A stretch of DNA of 5,708 nt from Anaeromyxobacter sp. (GCA_020028115.1 JAHWYA010000150.1:1-5708), one strand, 5' to 3'; numbered from the stretch's first letter, positions 1-5,622 are shown. Numbers and translations are program-made. The notes: a model not told the origin generated them from the sequence alone.

Positions 1-720
1 CCGGGCGGGCTCTTCACGCCGTCGCTCTTCTACGGCGCGACGCTCGGCGCGGCCGCGGGCGAGCTCATCACCCGGGTCGTCCCGGGCAGCGCGCCGCCGG
101 GCGCGCTCGCGCTCGTCGGGATGGCGGCCGTGCTCGCGGGCACGACGCACGCGGCGGTCTCGTCGGTGCTCATCATCTTCGAGATGACCGGCGACTACGG
201 CGTCATCCTGCCGCTCATGCTGTCGGCGGCGGTGGCGGCCGCGACGAGCCGGGCGATCGAGCCGGACTCGCTCTACACCGCGCCGCTGCGGCGCCGCGGG
301 GTGGGGCTCCCCGAGCTGCCGCGGCCGGAGTGGCTGCGGACGACCGCGGTCGCCGGGCTCGTCGTGGGGGACGCGGCGCACCTCGGGCCGTCGGCGACGT
401 TCGAGGAGGTGCTGAAGAAGCTCCTCGCCTTGCCGCCCGGCCACGATCTGTACGTCACCTCGGAGGAGGGACAGCTCCTCGGCGTCATCCGGCTCGACGC
501 GCTGAAGGGCACGATCTCCGAGGGCGCGCTCCTCGGGATGATCGTCGCGGCGGACGTGGTCGACCGGACGGTCGAGCCGATCACGACTGCCATGTCGCTC
601 GCCGATGTCGCGTCGCGGTTCGGGGAGGGGGACCTCGAGCGGCTGCCCGTCGTCGACGAGGCGAAGAAGCTCGTCGGGACGGTGTCGATGCGGGACGTGC
701 TCGTGAGGGGGAGGTTCTAG
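1..720 (+). CDS. ClC-family chloride channel/antiporter with C-terminal CBS pair (5'-truncated)
   Basis: The frame is open from base 1 to the TAG at 718-720 and gives 239 residues; the start and most transmembrane helices lie left of the window. The first residues read PGGLFTPSLFYGATLG, the conserved GxFxP loop and helix N of ClC proteins, which forms part of the anion pathway. It is followed by a hydrophobic helix and then EMTGDYGVILPLM (about residues 61-73), the usual late-helix signature of bacterial ClC proteins. After about residue 115 the protein is soluble and fits two CBS domains, roughly 120-172 and 182-236; the second contains LPVVDEAKKLVGTVSMRDVL. CBS pairs usually bind adenine nucleotides and gate transport, which is family knowledge. 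ClC proteins move Cl- or exchange it for H+ across the inner membrane; which mode applies cannot be told because the gating-glutamate region is missing. The ATG at 121 is an internal methionine, not the start. The ClC call is firm. Confidence 0.93.
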   Translation, partial: PGGLFTPSLFYGATLGAAAGELITRVVPGSAPPGALALVGMAAVLAGTTHAAVSSVLIIFEMTGDYGVILPLMLSAAVAAATSRAIEPDSLYTAPLRRRGVGLPELPRPEWLRTTAVAGLVVGDAAHLGPSATFEEVLKKLLALPPGHDLYVTSEEGQLLGVIRLDALKGTISEGALLGMIVAADVVDRTVEPITTAMSLADVASRFGEGDLERLPVVDEAKKLVGTVSMRDVLVRGRF

Positions 721-735
721 ATTGCCGGCGCCCCG

Positions 736-765
736 TTGCGCCGTCCCGCCGCGCGCGGCTACCGT
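736..765 (+). promoter_or_regulatory. possible sigma70-type promoter for the radical SAM gene
   Basis: TTGCGC (736-741) and TACCGT (760-765) are separated by 18 bases and lie 14 bases ahead of the ATG at 780. A transcript from here would start near 772 and have a leader of only about 8 bases. No purine-rich ribosome site is visible before that ATG, which is consistent with a very short leader. The match is weak and chance hexamers are common, so this is only a candidate. Confidence 0.25.
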
Positions 766-779
766 CGCCCCCGGCGCCC

Positions 780-2009
780 ATGCCCGGCATCACCCTCGTC
801 CTCCACGACCGCCCGACGTCGCGCTTCGCGTGGAATGCGCTCGCCGGCGCCGTCCTCGCGCACCCCGCGTCGAGCGGCGTGCCGGTCGCCGTCGCCCGCT
901 CTCCCGCGGAGGTCGTTCGGGCCGCAGCGGCTGCGCTCGCGGAAGGCCGTCGCCCGGTCGTCGGCTGGTCCTTCTACACGGCGAGCGCGGCGGAGGTCGC
1001 GGCCGAGCTCGCGATCGTCCGCGCCGCGCTCCCCGATCCGCGCGTCGTCCACGTCGCGGGCGGCGCCCACGCGTCCGGCGCGCCCGAGGCGACGCTGCGC
1101 GCCGGCTTCGAGCTCGCCGCCGTCGGCGAAGGGGAGGAGACCCTGCCGCGGCTCCTCGCGGCGCTCGCCGCGGGCGAGGACCCGCGCGTCATCCCCGGCC
1201 TCGCCTGGCTCGACGGCGGGGCGCTCCGCACGAGCGGCCGCGCCGCGCCGGTGGACCTCGATCGCTTCCCGGCGGGCGCTCCTTCGCTCGGGCGCGCGGG
1301 GCCGATCGAGCTCACGCGCGGGTGCGTCTGGGCCTGCCGCTTCTGCCAGACGCCGTTCCTCTTCCGGGCGCGTTTCCGCCACCGCAGCCTCGCCGCGGTC
1401 CGCGAGGCCGTCCGCGCGCAGCGCGCCGCGCGGGCGGTCGACGCCCGGTTCATCACGCCGTCCGCGCTGTCCTGGGGCTCGGCCGACGGCGGCTGCGAGC
1501 TCGGGGCGGTCGAGGCGCTCCTCGCCGCGGTGCGCGAGGAGGTCGGCCCCACGGGCCGCGGCGCTCGGATCCTCTTCGGCACGTTCCCCTCCGAGCTCCG
1601 GCCCGAGCACGTGAGCCCCCGCGCGCTCGCCGTGATCCGCCGCTTCTGCGACAACCGGATGGTCATCCTCGGCGGGCAGTCGGGCTCGGACCGGCTCCTC
1701 GCCGCGATGGGCCGCGGCCACGACGCGGAGGCGGTCACCCGCTCCGTCGCGATCGCGCTCGAGTGCGGGTTCCGCCCGAGCGTCGACTTCGTGTTCGGGC
1801 TCCCGGGCGAGACCGAGGACGATCGCGAGGCGACCCGCCGCCAGCTCGCGCGCCTCGCGCGGATGGGCGCGCGGGTCCATGCGCACGCCTTCGATCCCCT
1901 GCCAGGGACGCCGTGGGCGAAGGAGCCGGGCGGCCGGCTCGATGAGGCGACCGGTGCGCTCCTCGCGAGCCTCCACGAGAGCGGCCGGGCATACGGCGAG
2001 TGGCGCTGA
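780..2009 (+). CDS. B12-binding domain/radical SAM protein, MJ_1487-like family
   Basis: A 409-residue protein. Residues 1-130 resemble the Rossmann-like cobalamin-binding region that precedes many radical SAM domains: VVGWSFYTAS at 60-69, HVAGGAHASG at 91-100 and AVGEGEETLPRLL at 114-126. The canonical DxHxxG cobalamin-ligand motif is not seen, so actual B12 binding is uncertain. The radical SAM core starts at about 174 with PIELTRGCVWACRFCQTP; Cys182, Cys186 and Cys189 form CxxxCxxC, which binds the [4Fe-4S] cluster that cleaves S-adenosylmethionine. Further typical elements are GGQSGSDRLL (298-307) and DFVFGLPGETEDD (336-348). The FCQTP and RHRS features recall the MJ_1487-type B12/radical SAM proteins, whose reaction is unknown to me. 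The start at 780 is chosen because the conserved domain begins right there; the upstream open frame overlaps the ClC gene and lacks domain-like sequence. No ribosome site is obvious. The gene stands 59 bases behind the ClC gene with no functional link apparent. Confidence 0.88.
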   Translation: MPGITLVLHDRPTSRFAWNALAGAVLAHPASSGVPVAVARSPAEVVRAAAAALAEGRRPVVGWSFYTASAAEVAAELAIVRAALPDPRVVHVAGGAHASGAPEATLRAGFELAAVGEGEETLPRLLAALAAGEDPRVIPGLAWLDGGALRTSGRAAPVDLDRFPAGAPSLGRAGPIELTRGCVWACRFCQTPFLFRARFRHRSLAAVREAVRAQRAARAVDARFITPSALSWGSADGGCELGAVEALLAAVREEVGPTGRGARILFGTFPSELRPEHVSPRALAVIRRFCDNRMVILGGQSGSDRLLAAMGRGHDAEAVTRSVAIALECGFRPSVDFVFGLPGETEDDREATRRQLARLARMGARVHAHAFDPLPGTPWAKEPGGRLDEATGALLASLHESGRAYGEWR

Positions 2010-2055
2010 AGCGCGACCCGGTCTCGCTTTGCGTACCGGCGCGGTCCGATAACAA

Positions 2056-2079
2056 CCTAAAGTTACAACGGAATTTAGG
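2056..2079 (+). repeat. inverted repeat CCTAAA-N12-TTTAGG in AT-rich island
   Basis: CCTAAA (2056-2061) and TTTAGG (2074-2079) are perfect inverted copies separated by 12 bases. The right arm runs into AGGAGGT (2077-2083), a consensus-quality Shine-Dalgarno sequence with no ATG, GTG or TTG at usable distance; the next candidate, TTG at 2106, opens only a shadow frame. The repeat could be a regulator-binding site or a weak RNA hairpin. Function is inferred only from position and composition. Confidence 0.4.
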
Positions 2080-2126
2080 AGGTACCCCTTCCGGGCGCCC
2101 GCTCATTGCTGATAGCCTTGTCGCCA

Positions 2127-2138
2127 GAGGGTACCCTC
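2127..2138. promoter_or_regulatory. perfect 12-base palindrome GAGGGTACCCTC
   Basis: GAGGGTACCCTC reads identically on both strands and lies 20 bases before the cytochrome ATG. A related imperfect palindrome, AGGAGGTACCCCTT, lies at 2077-2090, with its centre 49 bases upstream. The pair could be an operator. At RNA level, CCTC (2135-2138) can pair either with GAGG 2127-2130 or with GAGG 2151-2154 inside the ribosome site. No known regulator is recognised. Confidence 0.35.
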
Positions 2139-2148
2139 GGGTCCCTTC

Positions 2149-2154
2149 GGGAGG
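2149..2154 (+). promoter_or_regulatory. ribosome binding site GGGAGG of the cytochrome gene
   Basis: GGGAGG lies 4 bases before the ATG at 2159 and fixes that start, which also places a signal peptide exactly at the N-terminus. It can be masked by TCCC 2142-2145 (3-base loop) or by CCTC 2135-2138. Confidence 0.7.
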
Positions 2155-2158
2155 TTGG

Positions 2159-2779
2159 ATGCGGCAAAAGAGCACACCCTGGATCGTCGTCCTCCTCGCA
2201 GCGCTCGTCGCGGCGCGGGCGCTCGCCTCGCAGCCGGCGGCGAAGCCCGCCGCCCCGCCCGAGAAGAAGAAGGAGATCCTGTACGAGGCGCGCCCGCCGC
2301 CCTTCTCCGACGGGATCTTCCCGTGCATGGAGTGCCACAAGGATCAGAAGGATCCGACGCGGCGCGAGCTCGGGTTCCACGACGAGCAGCAGGCGGTGTT
2401 CGATCACGACGCCGAGCACCGCTGGTGCCTCGACTGCCACGACCTGCAGAACCGCGACGTGCTCCGGCTCGCGAGCGGCGCGACCGTTCCGTTCACCGAG
2501 TCGTACCGGCTCTGCGGCCAGTGCCACGGCGACAAGTACCGCGACTGGCGAGCGGGCGTGCACGGGCGGCGCGTCGGGATGTGGGACGGCGCGAAGACCT
2601 ACCTGCTCTGCGTGTCGTGCCACAACCCGCACTCGCCGAGCTTCAAGGGCGTGAAGGAGATCACGGTGGACGGGAAGCTCACCGTCGCGCCCACCCTCGA
2701 GAAGATCAAGCCGGAGCCGCGGCCCGCGCGCCCGGAGGAGATGCGGGGATGGAAGCGTCCCGCGGAGGCCGGCCGATGA
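2159..2779 (+). CDS. exported tetraheme c-type cytochrome (CbcS-like)
   Basis: A 206-residue protein with a Sec-type signal peptide: basic MRQK, hydrophobic IVVLLAALVAA, likely cleavage after ALA (21-23). Four CxxCH heme-attachment motifs are seen: CMECH 56-60, CLDCH 90-94, CGQCH 119-123 and CVSCH 151-155. His74, His83, His87, His135 and His158 are possible distal ligands for bis-His hemes. The last 45 or so residues carry no heme site and are rich in Pro and charged residues. The protein should act in the periplasm as the electron entry or exit of the complex made with the next two genes. In family terms it resembles NrfB/DsrJ-like small multiheme partners and the tetraheme subunit of Geobacter Cbc4-type complexes; orthology is inferred. 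An in-frame GTG at 2000 would add 53 residues without domain character ahead of the signal peptide and is rejected. The stop overlaps the next start (ATGA). Confidence 0.92.
   Translation: MRQKSTPWIVVLLAALVAARALASQPAAKPAAPPEKKKEILYEARPPPFSDGIFPCMECHKDQKDPTRRELGFHDEQQAVFDHDAEHRWCLDCHDLQNRDVLRLASGATVPFTESYRLCGQCHGDKYRDWRAGVHGRRVGMWDGAKTYLLCVSCHNPHSPSFKGVKEITVDGKLTVAPTLEKIKPEPRPARPEEMRGWKRPAEAGR
2764..2768 (+). promoter_or_regulatory. ribosome binding site GGAGG of the iron-sulfur gene
   Basis: GGAGG lies inside the end of the cytochrome gene, 7 bases before the ATG at 2776. It supports that start over the in-frame ATG at 2842, which has no comparable site but would place the twin-arginine motif nearer the N-terminus. 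Confidence 0.65.
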
Positions 2780-3723
2780 CCTCGCGCAAGGCGCTGAACG
2801 TGATCCAGGACGGCGGGGCCGATCCCCTCGGCGCCGAGCCGATGAACCCCTCCCGCCGCGCGTTCCTGCGCACCGCCGCCGCGGGCGCCGCCGTCTCCGC
2901 GCTCGCGGGCTGCGGCGTCGACGTCGGCGAGTTCCTGCGCAGCCACTTCAAGGAGCTCTCGAGAGACGAGCTCGCGAAGGTGCTCGCCAAGGTGGAGCGC
3001 CGCAACAAGGAGCGGTTCGGCAAGGACACGAAGGTCACCGCGGAGGGGCCGCGCCCCGGCGTCGAGTTCGGCTACGGGCTCGACATCTCGCGGTGCGTCG
3101 GCTGCCGCCGCTGCGTCTACGCCTGCGTGAAGGAGAACAACCAGTCGCGCGAGCAGCCGCAGATCCACTGGATCCGGGTCCTCGAGATGGAGAAGGACCA
3201 CGGCGTCGACCTCGCGCACTCCGAGCTGTACTACGACGCGGACACCGTCCCCCGGCCCGGCAAGTTCTACTTCCCGGTGCAGTGCCAGCAGTGCCGGAAC
3301 CCGCCGTGCGTGAAGGCCTGCCCGACCCAGGCGACGTGGAAGGAGCAGGACGGGATCGTCGTCATCGACTACGACTGGTGCATCGGCTGCCGCTGCTGCA
3401 TGTCGGCCTGCCCGTACGGCGCCCGCCACATGAACTGGGCGGAGCCGAAGCTCCCCGCGGCGGAGCTGAACCCGGTGCAGCACTACCTCGGCAACCGCCC
3501 CCGGCCGAAGGGCGTCGTCGAGAAGTGCACCTTCTGCATCCAGCGGACGCGGAACGGACGCTACCCGGCGTGCGTCGAGGTCTGCCCGGTCGGCGCCCGG
3601 AAGTTCGGGAACCTCCTCGACCCGGAGAGCGAGATCCGCCGGGTGATGGAGACGAAGCGCGTCTTCGTCTTCAAGGAGGAGCTCGCCACGCACCCGCAGT
3701 TCTACTACTTCTACGCCACGTAG
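2776..3723 (+). CDS. Tat-exported 4x[4Fe-4S] ferredoxin-like subunit (NrfC/DsrO/CbcT-like)
   Basis: A 315-residue protein. Residues 25-46 form a twin-arginine signal, PSRRAFLRTAAAG, that ends in the lipobox LAGC with Cys46, so it is probably exported folded and anchored as a lipoprotein. Sixteen cysteines make four cluster sites: 107/110/113/117, 170/173/178/182, 202/205/208/212 and 251/254/266/270. This is the pattern of NrfC, DsrO, PsrB and DmsB electron-transfer subunits. An extra Cys207 lies within the third site. Residues 50-90 are a charged, probably helical linker. The role is to wire electrons between the NrfD-like membrane subunit and the tetraheme cytochrome on the periplasmic side. 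The start overlaps the cytochrome stop by ATGA, which implies translational coupling. The first 22 residues extend the Tat n-region; initiation at Met23 (2842) is possible. No molybdoenzyme catalytic subunit accompanies it here, unlike Psr or Dms systems. Confidence 0.93.
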   Translation: MTSRKALNVIQDGGADPLGAEPMNPSRRAFLRTAAAGAAVSALAGCGVDVGEFLRSHFKELSRDELAKVLAKVERRNKERFGKDTKVTAEGPRPGVEFGYGLDISRCVGCRRCVYACVKENNQSREQPQIHWIRVLEMEKDHGVDLAHSELYYDADTVPRPGKFYFPVQCQQCRNPPCVKACPTQATWKEQDGIVVIDYDWCIGCRCCMSACPYGARHMNWAEPKLPAAELNPVQHYLGNRPRPKGVVEKCTFCIQRTRNGRYPACVEVCPVGARKFGNLLDPESEIRRVMETKRVFVFKEELATHPQFYYFYAT

Positions 3724-3735
3724 CGAGGGACGGAC

Positions 3736-4989
3736 ATGTCCGGCGTCTTCGAGTTCTTGAAGGGCTGCGTCCGCCAGGTGGTCTCCGGCGGCAAGGCGTA
3801 CAAGGCGTGGGTCGCGTTCCTCCTCGCGACGATCCTCGTCGGCGCGCTCGCGTACGCCGAGCAGGCGCGGGGCGGCCTCATCGTCACGAACATGCGCGAC
3901 GAGGTGTCCTGGGCCTTCTACATCGGGAACTTTACGTTCCTCGTCGGCGTCGCTGCGGCGGCGGTGCTGCTCGTCATCCCCGCGTACGTCTACCAGTGGA
4001 AGCCGATCAAGGAGGTCGTCGTCCTCGGCGAGCTGCTCGCCATCAGCGCGCTCGTCATGTGCCTCCTCTTCATCCTCGTGGACATGGGGCGACCGGAGCG
4101 GTTCCTCCACATCATGCCGTTCGTCGGCACGCCCAACTTCCCGCGCTCGCTCCTCACCTGGGACGCCCTCGTCCTGAACAGCTACCTGCTCGTGAACGTG
4201 GTGCTCGTCTCGTACCTCATGTTCAAGACGTACCGCGGCCAGAGCTATGACAAGCGGATCTTCCTCCCGCTCGTCCTCCTCTCGATCCCGGTGTCGCTCT
4301 CGACCCACACGGTGACGGCGTTCCTCTACAACGGCATGGCGGCGCGCCCGTACTGGAACGCGTCGATCCTGGCGCCCCGCTTCATCGCCTCGGCGTTCTG
4401 CTCGGGGCCGGCGGTCATGATCATCCTGTTCCAGGTGCTCCGGAAGGCGTTCAAGTTCCCGATCCAGAACGAGGCCATCTGGAAGATCGCGGAGCTCATG
4501 TCGTACGCGATGTTCGTGAACCTGTTCCTGCTCGGCGCGGAGCTCTTCAAGGAGTACTACTCGGCGACCGAGCACCTCCTCTACACGCAGTACCTCTGGA
4601 CCGGCATCGGCGAGCACCGCACGCTCGTGCCCTACGCGTGGTTCGCGCTCTTCTGCAGCGTGGTCGCGTTCGTCCTGTTCCTCATCCCCTGGACCCGGCG
4701 CAACTTCGCGACGCTGAACCTCGGCTGCCTCCTCATCTGGGCGGGCGTCTACATCGAGAAGGGGATGGGGCTCATCATCCCCGGCATGACCCCCGACACG
4801 CTCGGGCAGATCTACGAGTACAAGCCGACGCTGGTGGAGTGGGGCGTCGCCGCGGGGGTGTTCGGGGTCGGGTTCCTCGTCTTCACGCTGCTCGTGAAGA
4901 TCGCGGTGCCGATCCTCGTCGGGACGTTCCGGGCGGAAGGCGCCGCGGCCAGCGCCGAGGCGCCCGACGCGCGGGTCGCCGCGCATTGA
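3736..4989 (+). CDS. NrfD/PsrC-family quinone-interacting membrane subunit (CbcU/DsrP-like)
   Basis: A 417-residue integral membrane protein. About ten hydrophobic segments are visible, near 24-41, 59-84, 95-116, 142-163, 174-196, 212-234, 251-271, 298-318, 324-346 and 367-395. NrfD-family hallmarks include WAFYIGNFTFLVGVAAAAV (59-77), LVDMGRPERFLHI (114-126), the NFPRSLLTWD stretch (134-143), SIPVSLSTHTVTAF (183-196) and YIEKGMGLIIPGM (339-351). The ten-helix length matches the longer HmcC/DsrP type rather than eight-helix PsrC. Such proteins bind menaquinone or menaquinol and pass electrons to the partner iron-sulfur subunit. AGGGA at 3726-3730, 5 bases before the ATG, is the ribosome site; the gap to the preceding stop is 12 bases, so it belongs to the same operon. 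The Ala-rich tail after 398 (EGAAASAEAPDARVAAH) is hydrophilic and probably unstructured. Direction of electron flow (quinol oxidation or quinone reduction) is not shown by sequence. Confidence 0.93.
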   Translation: MSGVFEFLKGCVRQVVSGGKAYKAWVAFLLATILVGALAYAEQARGGLIVTNMRDEVSWAFYIGNFTFLVGVAAAAVLLVIPAYVYQWKPIKEVVVLGELLAISALVMCLLFILVDMGRPERFLHIMPFVGTPNFPRSLLTWDALVLNSYLLVNVVLVSYLMFKTYRGQSYDKRIFLPLVLLSIPVSLSTHTVTAFLYNGMAARPYWNASILAPRFIASAFCSGPAVMIILFQVLRKAFKFPIQNEAIWKIAELMSYAMFVNLFLLGAELFKEYYSATEHLLYTQYLWTGIGEHRTLVPYAWFALFCSVVAFVLFLIPWTRRNFATLNLGCLLIWAGVYIEKGMGLIIPGMTPDTLGQIYEYKPTLVEWGVAAGVFGVGFLVFTLLVKIAVPILVGTFRAEGAAASAEAPDARVAAH

Positions 4990-5008
4990 CGGCGCTCAGC
5001 GCTGGTCA
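4987..5008. terminator. imperfect palindrome between convergent genes, possible bidirectional terminator
   Basis: The NrfD-like gene and the minus-strand gene converge with only 16 bases between their stops. TGAC (4987-4990) and GTCA (5005-5008) can pair outside a GCG-CTCAG-CGC core (4992-5002), with unpaired bases between. Both stop codons lie in the outer arms. There is no T-run on either side, so rho-independent termination is doubtful. Confidence 0.2.
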
Positions 5009-5470
5009 CCGAGCCGGGTCGGGGATCTCGTCGCCCGGGAACAACGCTCTCGTATTTGCGCGCGACGCGACCGGTGCGGGTTCGAGCCATTCCAGCCGTG
5101 CGTCCCTCGCGCAGACGTGGATGAATCGGTTCCACGGGCCGACGTAGAACCAGTGCAGGAAGCAACCCTCGGGCGTCGCGGGTAGGCTCGTCGCGCCCGC
5201 CTCCGCTGCACCAGGGCCATCGCTGATCCAGAGCCCCCCGTCGGGAATCCGCGTGTACCCCTTCGCTGGGTCGATCTCCGGCGGCTCGATGGAGCAGAAC
5301 ACGAGCCCGTCGATGGTGATCCGAGCGCGCTGATCCATGTCCTGATGCTCGGTCATCATGACGCGAATGGTGAGCGTCAGACGGGCCGCGAGCCAGTCCA
5401 GCTCGAGCCTCTCCAGGTAGGCGTCGTGTAGGCCCCACGGCAAGCCGTCGGCAATTTCGACGAGCGTCAC
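5006..5470 (-). CDS. conserved-looking hypothetical protein, 154 residues
   Basis: I do not recognise the family. The frame starts at GTG (5470), four codons after an in-frame TAG, and ends at the TGA complementary to 5006-5008. The protein is soluble, with no signal peptide or membrane segment. It begins with a pattern often seen in small single-domain proteins of polymorphic toxin/immunity and other accessory loci: GLHDAYLERLELDW (13-26), then alternating hydrophobic strands (LTLTIRVMM, ARITIDGLVFCSIEPP), a Gly/Pro-rich middle, and an aromatic strand CFLHWFYVGPWNRFIHVC (103-120). Codon use is coding-like but less extreme than in the respiratory operon (ATT, GAA, GCA, TTG, CTA and AGA all occur), suggesting a different origin. 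It faces the operon tail to tail and lies downstream, in the same direction, of the minus-strand gene at the right edge. An immunity-like or accessory role is only a guess from this context. Confidence 0.72.
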   Translation of the reverse strand: MTLVEIADGLPWGLHDAYLERLELDWLAARLTLTIRVMMTEHQDMDQRARITIDGLVFCSIEPPEIDPAKGYTRIPDGGLWISDGPGAAEAGATSLPATPEGCFLHWFYVGPWNRFIHVCARDARLEWLEPAPVASRANTRALFPGDEIPDPAR

Positions 5471-5476
5471 GTCGTG

Positions 5477-5482
5477 ATTCTA
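5477..5482 (-). promoter_or_regulatory. TAGAAT -10 box, probable leaderless start of the 154-residue gene
   Basis: On the minus strand TAGAAT (5 of 6 to TATAAT) ends 6 bases before the GTG at 5470, which would put the transcript start at or next to the start codon. No ribosome site lies at a usable distance; the only AGGAG is about 21 bases upstream of the GTG. No good -35 is seen 16-18 bases upstream. Confidence 0.4.
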
Positions 5483-5622
5483 GCGGACCCGCTCCTGTGA
5501 AGATCGCGGTTCCGGTCCTGGCCGACCTGTTCCGGAACCAGGGCTCGCATGTGAGCAATGCCTCTGCCAGCGTGTCCTTCTCGGCTCGCCCGACCCTGAT
5601 CACGGTCAGAGGACTCACGTGC
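5483..5622. other. intergenic stretch between the two minus-strand genes
   Basis: No gene is supported here. Besides the NrfD-tail-like segment it holds a weak inverted repeat, CCCTGA (5594-5599) with TCAGAG (5606-5611), which includes one G-U pair in minus-strand RNA and lies just after the stop of the right-edge gene. There is no T-run, so it is a poor terminator candidate. Confidence 0.35.
5497..5535 (+). repeat. 39-base segment similar to the 3' end of the NrfD-like gene
   Basis: Compared without gaps, 5497-5535 matches 4894-4932 at 31 of 39 positions, including a 14-base exact run (GTGAAGATCGCGGT). In the same reading frame it encodes VKIAVPVLADLFR against VKIAVPILVGTFR of the NrfD-like protein (9 of 13). 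Similarity fades outside this core. It may be a relic of a duplicated NrfD tail or a chance match; it lies in the gap between two minus-strand genes. Confidence 0.35.

Larger units (their letters stand above)
2010..2158 (+). promoter_or_regulatory. leader/control region of the cytochrome-NrfD operon
   Basis: This is the largest non-coding gap before the operon (149 bases) and the likely site of its promoter. Bases 2048-2077 hold only 9 G/C of 30, in sharp contrast to the surrounding sequence. The island contains a GATAAC box (2048-2053) that could be a -10 element, but I see no convincing -35 partner 16-18 bases upstream, so the promoter class is open. Downstream come an inverted repeat, an orphan AGGAGGT, a perfect 12-base palindrome and the gene's own ribosome site. 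None of the riboswitch consensus sequences I know, including the GEMM/c-di-GMP class common near cytochromes, fits. Confidence 0.5.

Noticed and set aside
759..1976. Long minus-strand and alternative plus-strand open frames over the radical SAM gene
   Set aside because: The products are Arg/Ala/Pro-rich without motifs, while the 780-2009 frame has clear radical SAM signatures.
2083..2089. TACCCCT as a NarL/NarP-type heptamer
   Set aside because: It matches TACYYMT, but a single heptamer is expected often by chance and no correctly spaced inverted partner is present; relevance outside enterobacteria is also doubtful.
2000..2158. GTG at 2000 as an upstream start of the cytochrome
   Set aside because: It would put 53 non-conserved residues ahead of a well-formed signal peptide; the ATG at 2159 has GGGAGG 4 bases upstream.
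2010..2158. GEMM/c-di-GMP, preQ1, glycine, fluoride or guanidine riboswitch in the operon leader
   Set aside because: The conserved core sequences of these classes were looked for and not found; only simple inverted repeats are present.
2599..4986. Very long open frame on the minus strand across the respiratory operon
   Set aside because: It is the antisense shadow of the three plus-strand genes: extreme third-position GC removes stops, and the product is a low-complexity run of Glu, Arg, Asp, Val and Leu with no domain character.
4812..5618. Minus-strand 268-codon frame spanning the 154-residue gene and the NrfD tail
   Set aside because: It overlaps two better genes in other frames, runs antisense into NrfD, and has an Arg-rich patternless product in the overlapping part.
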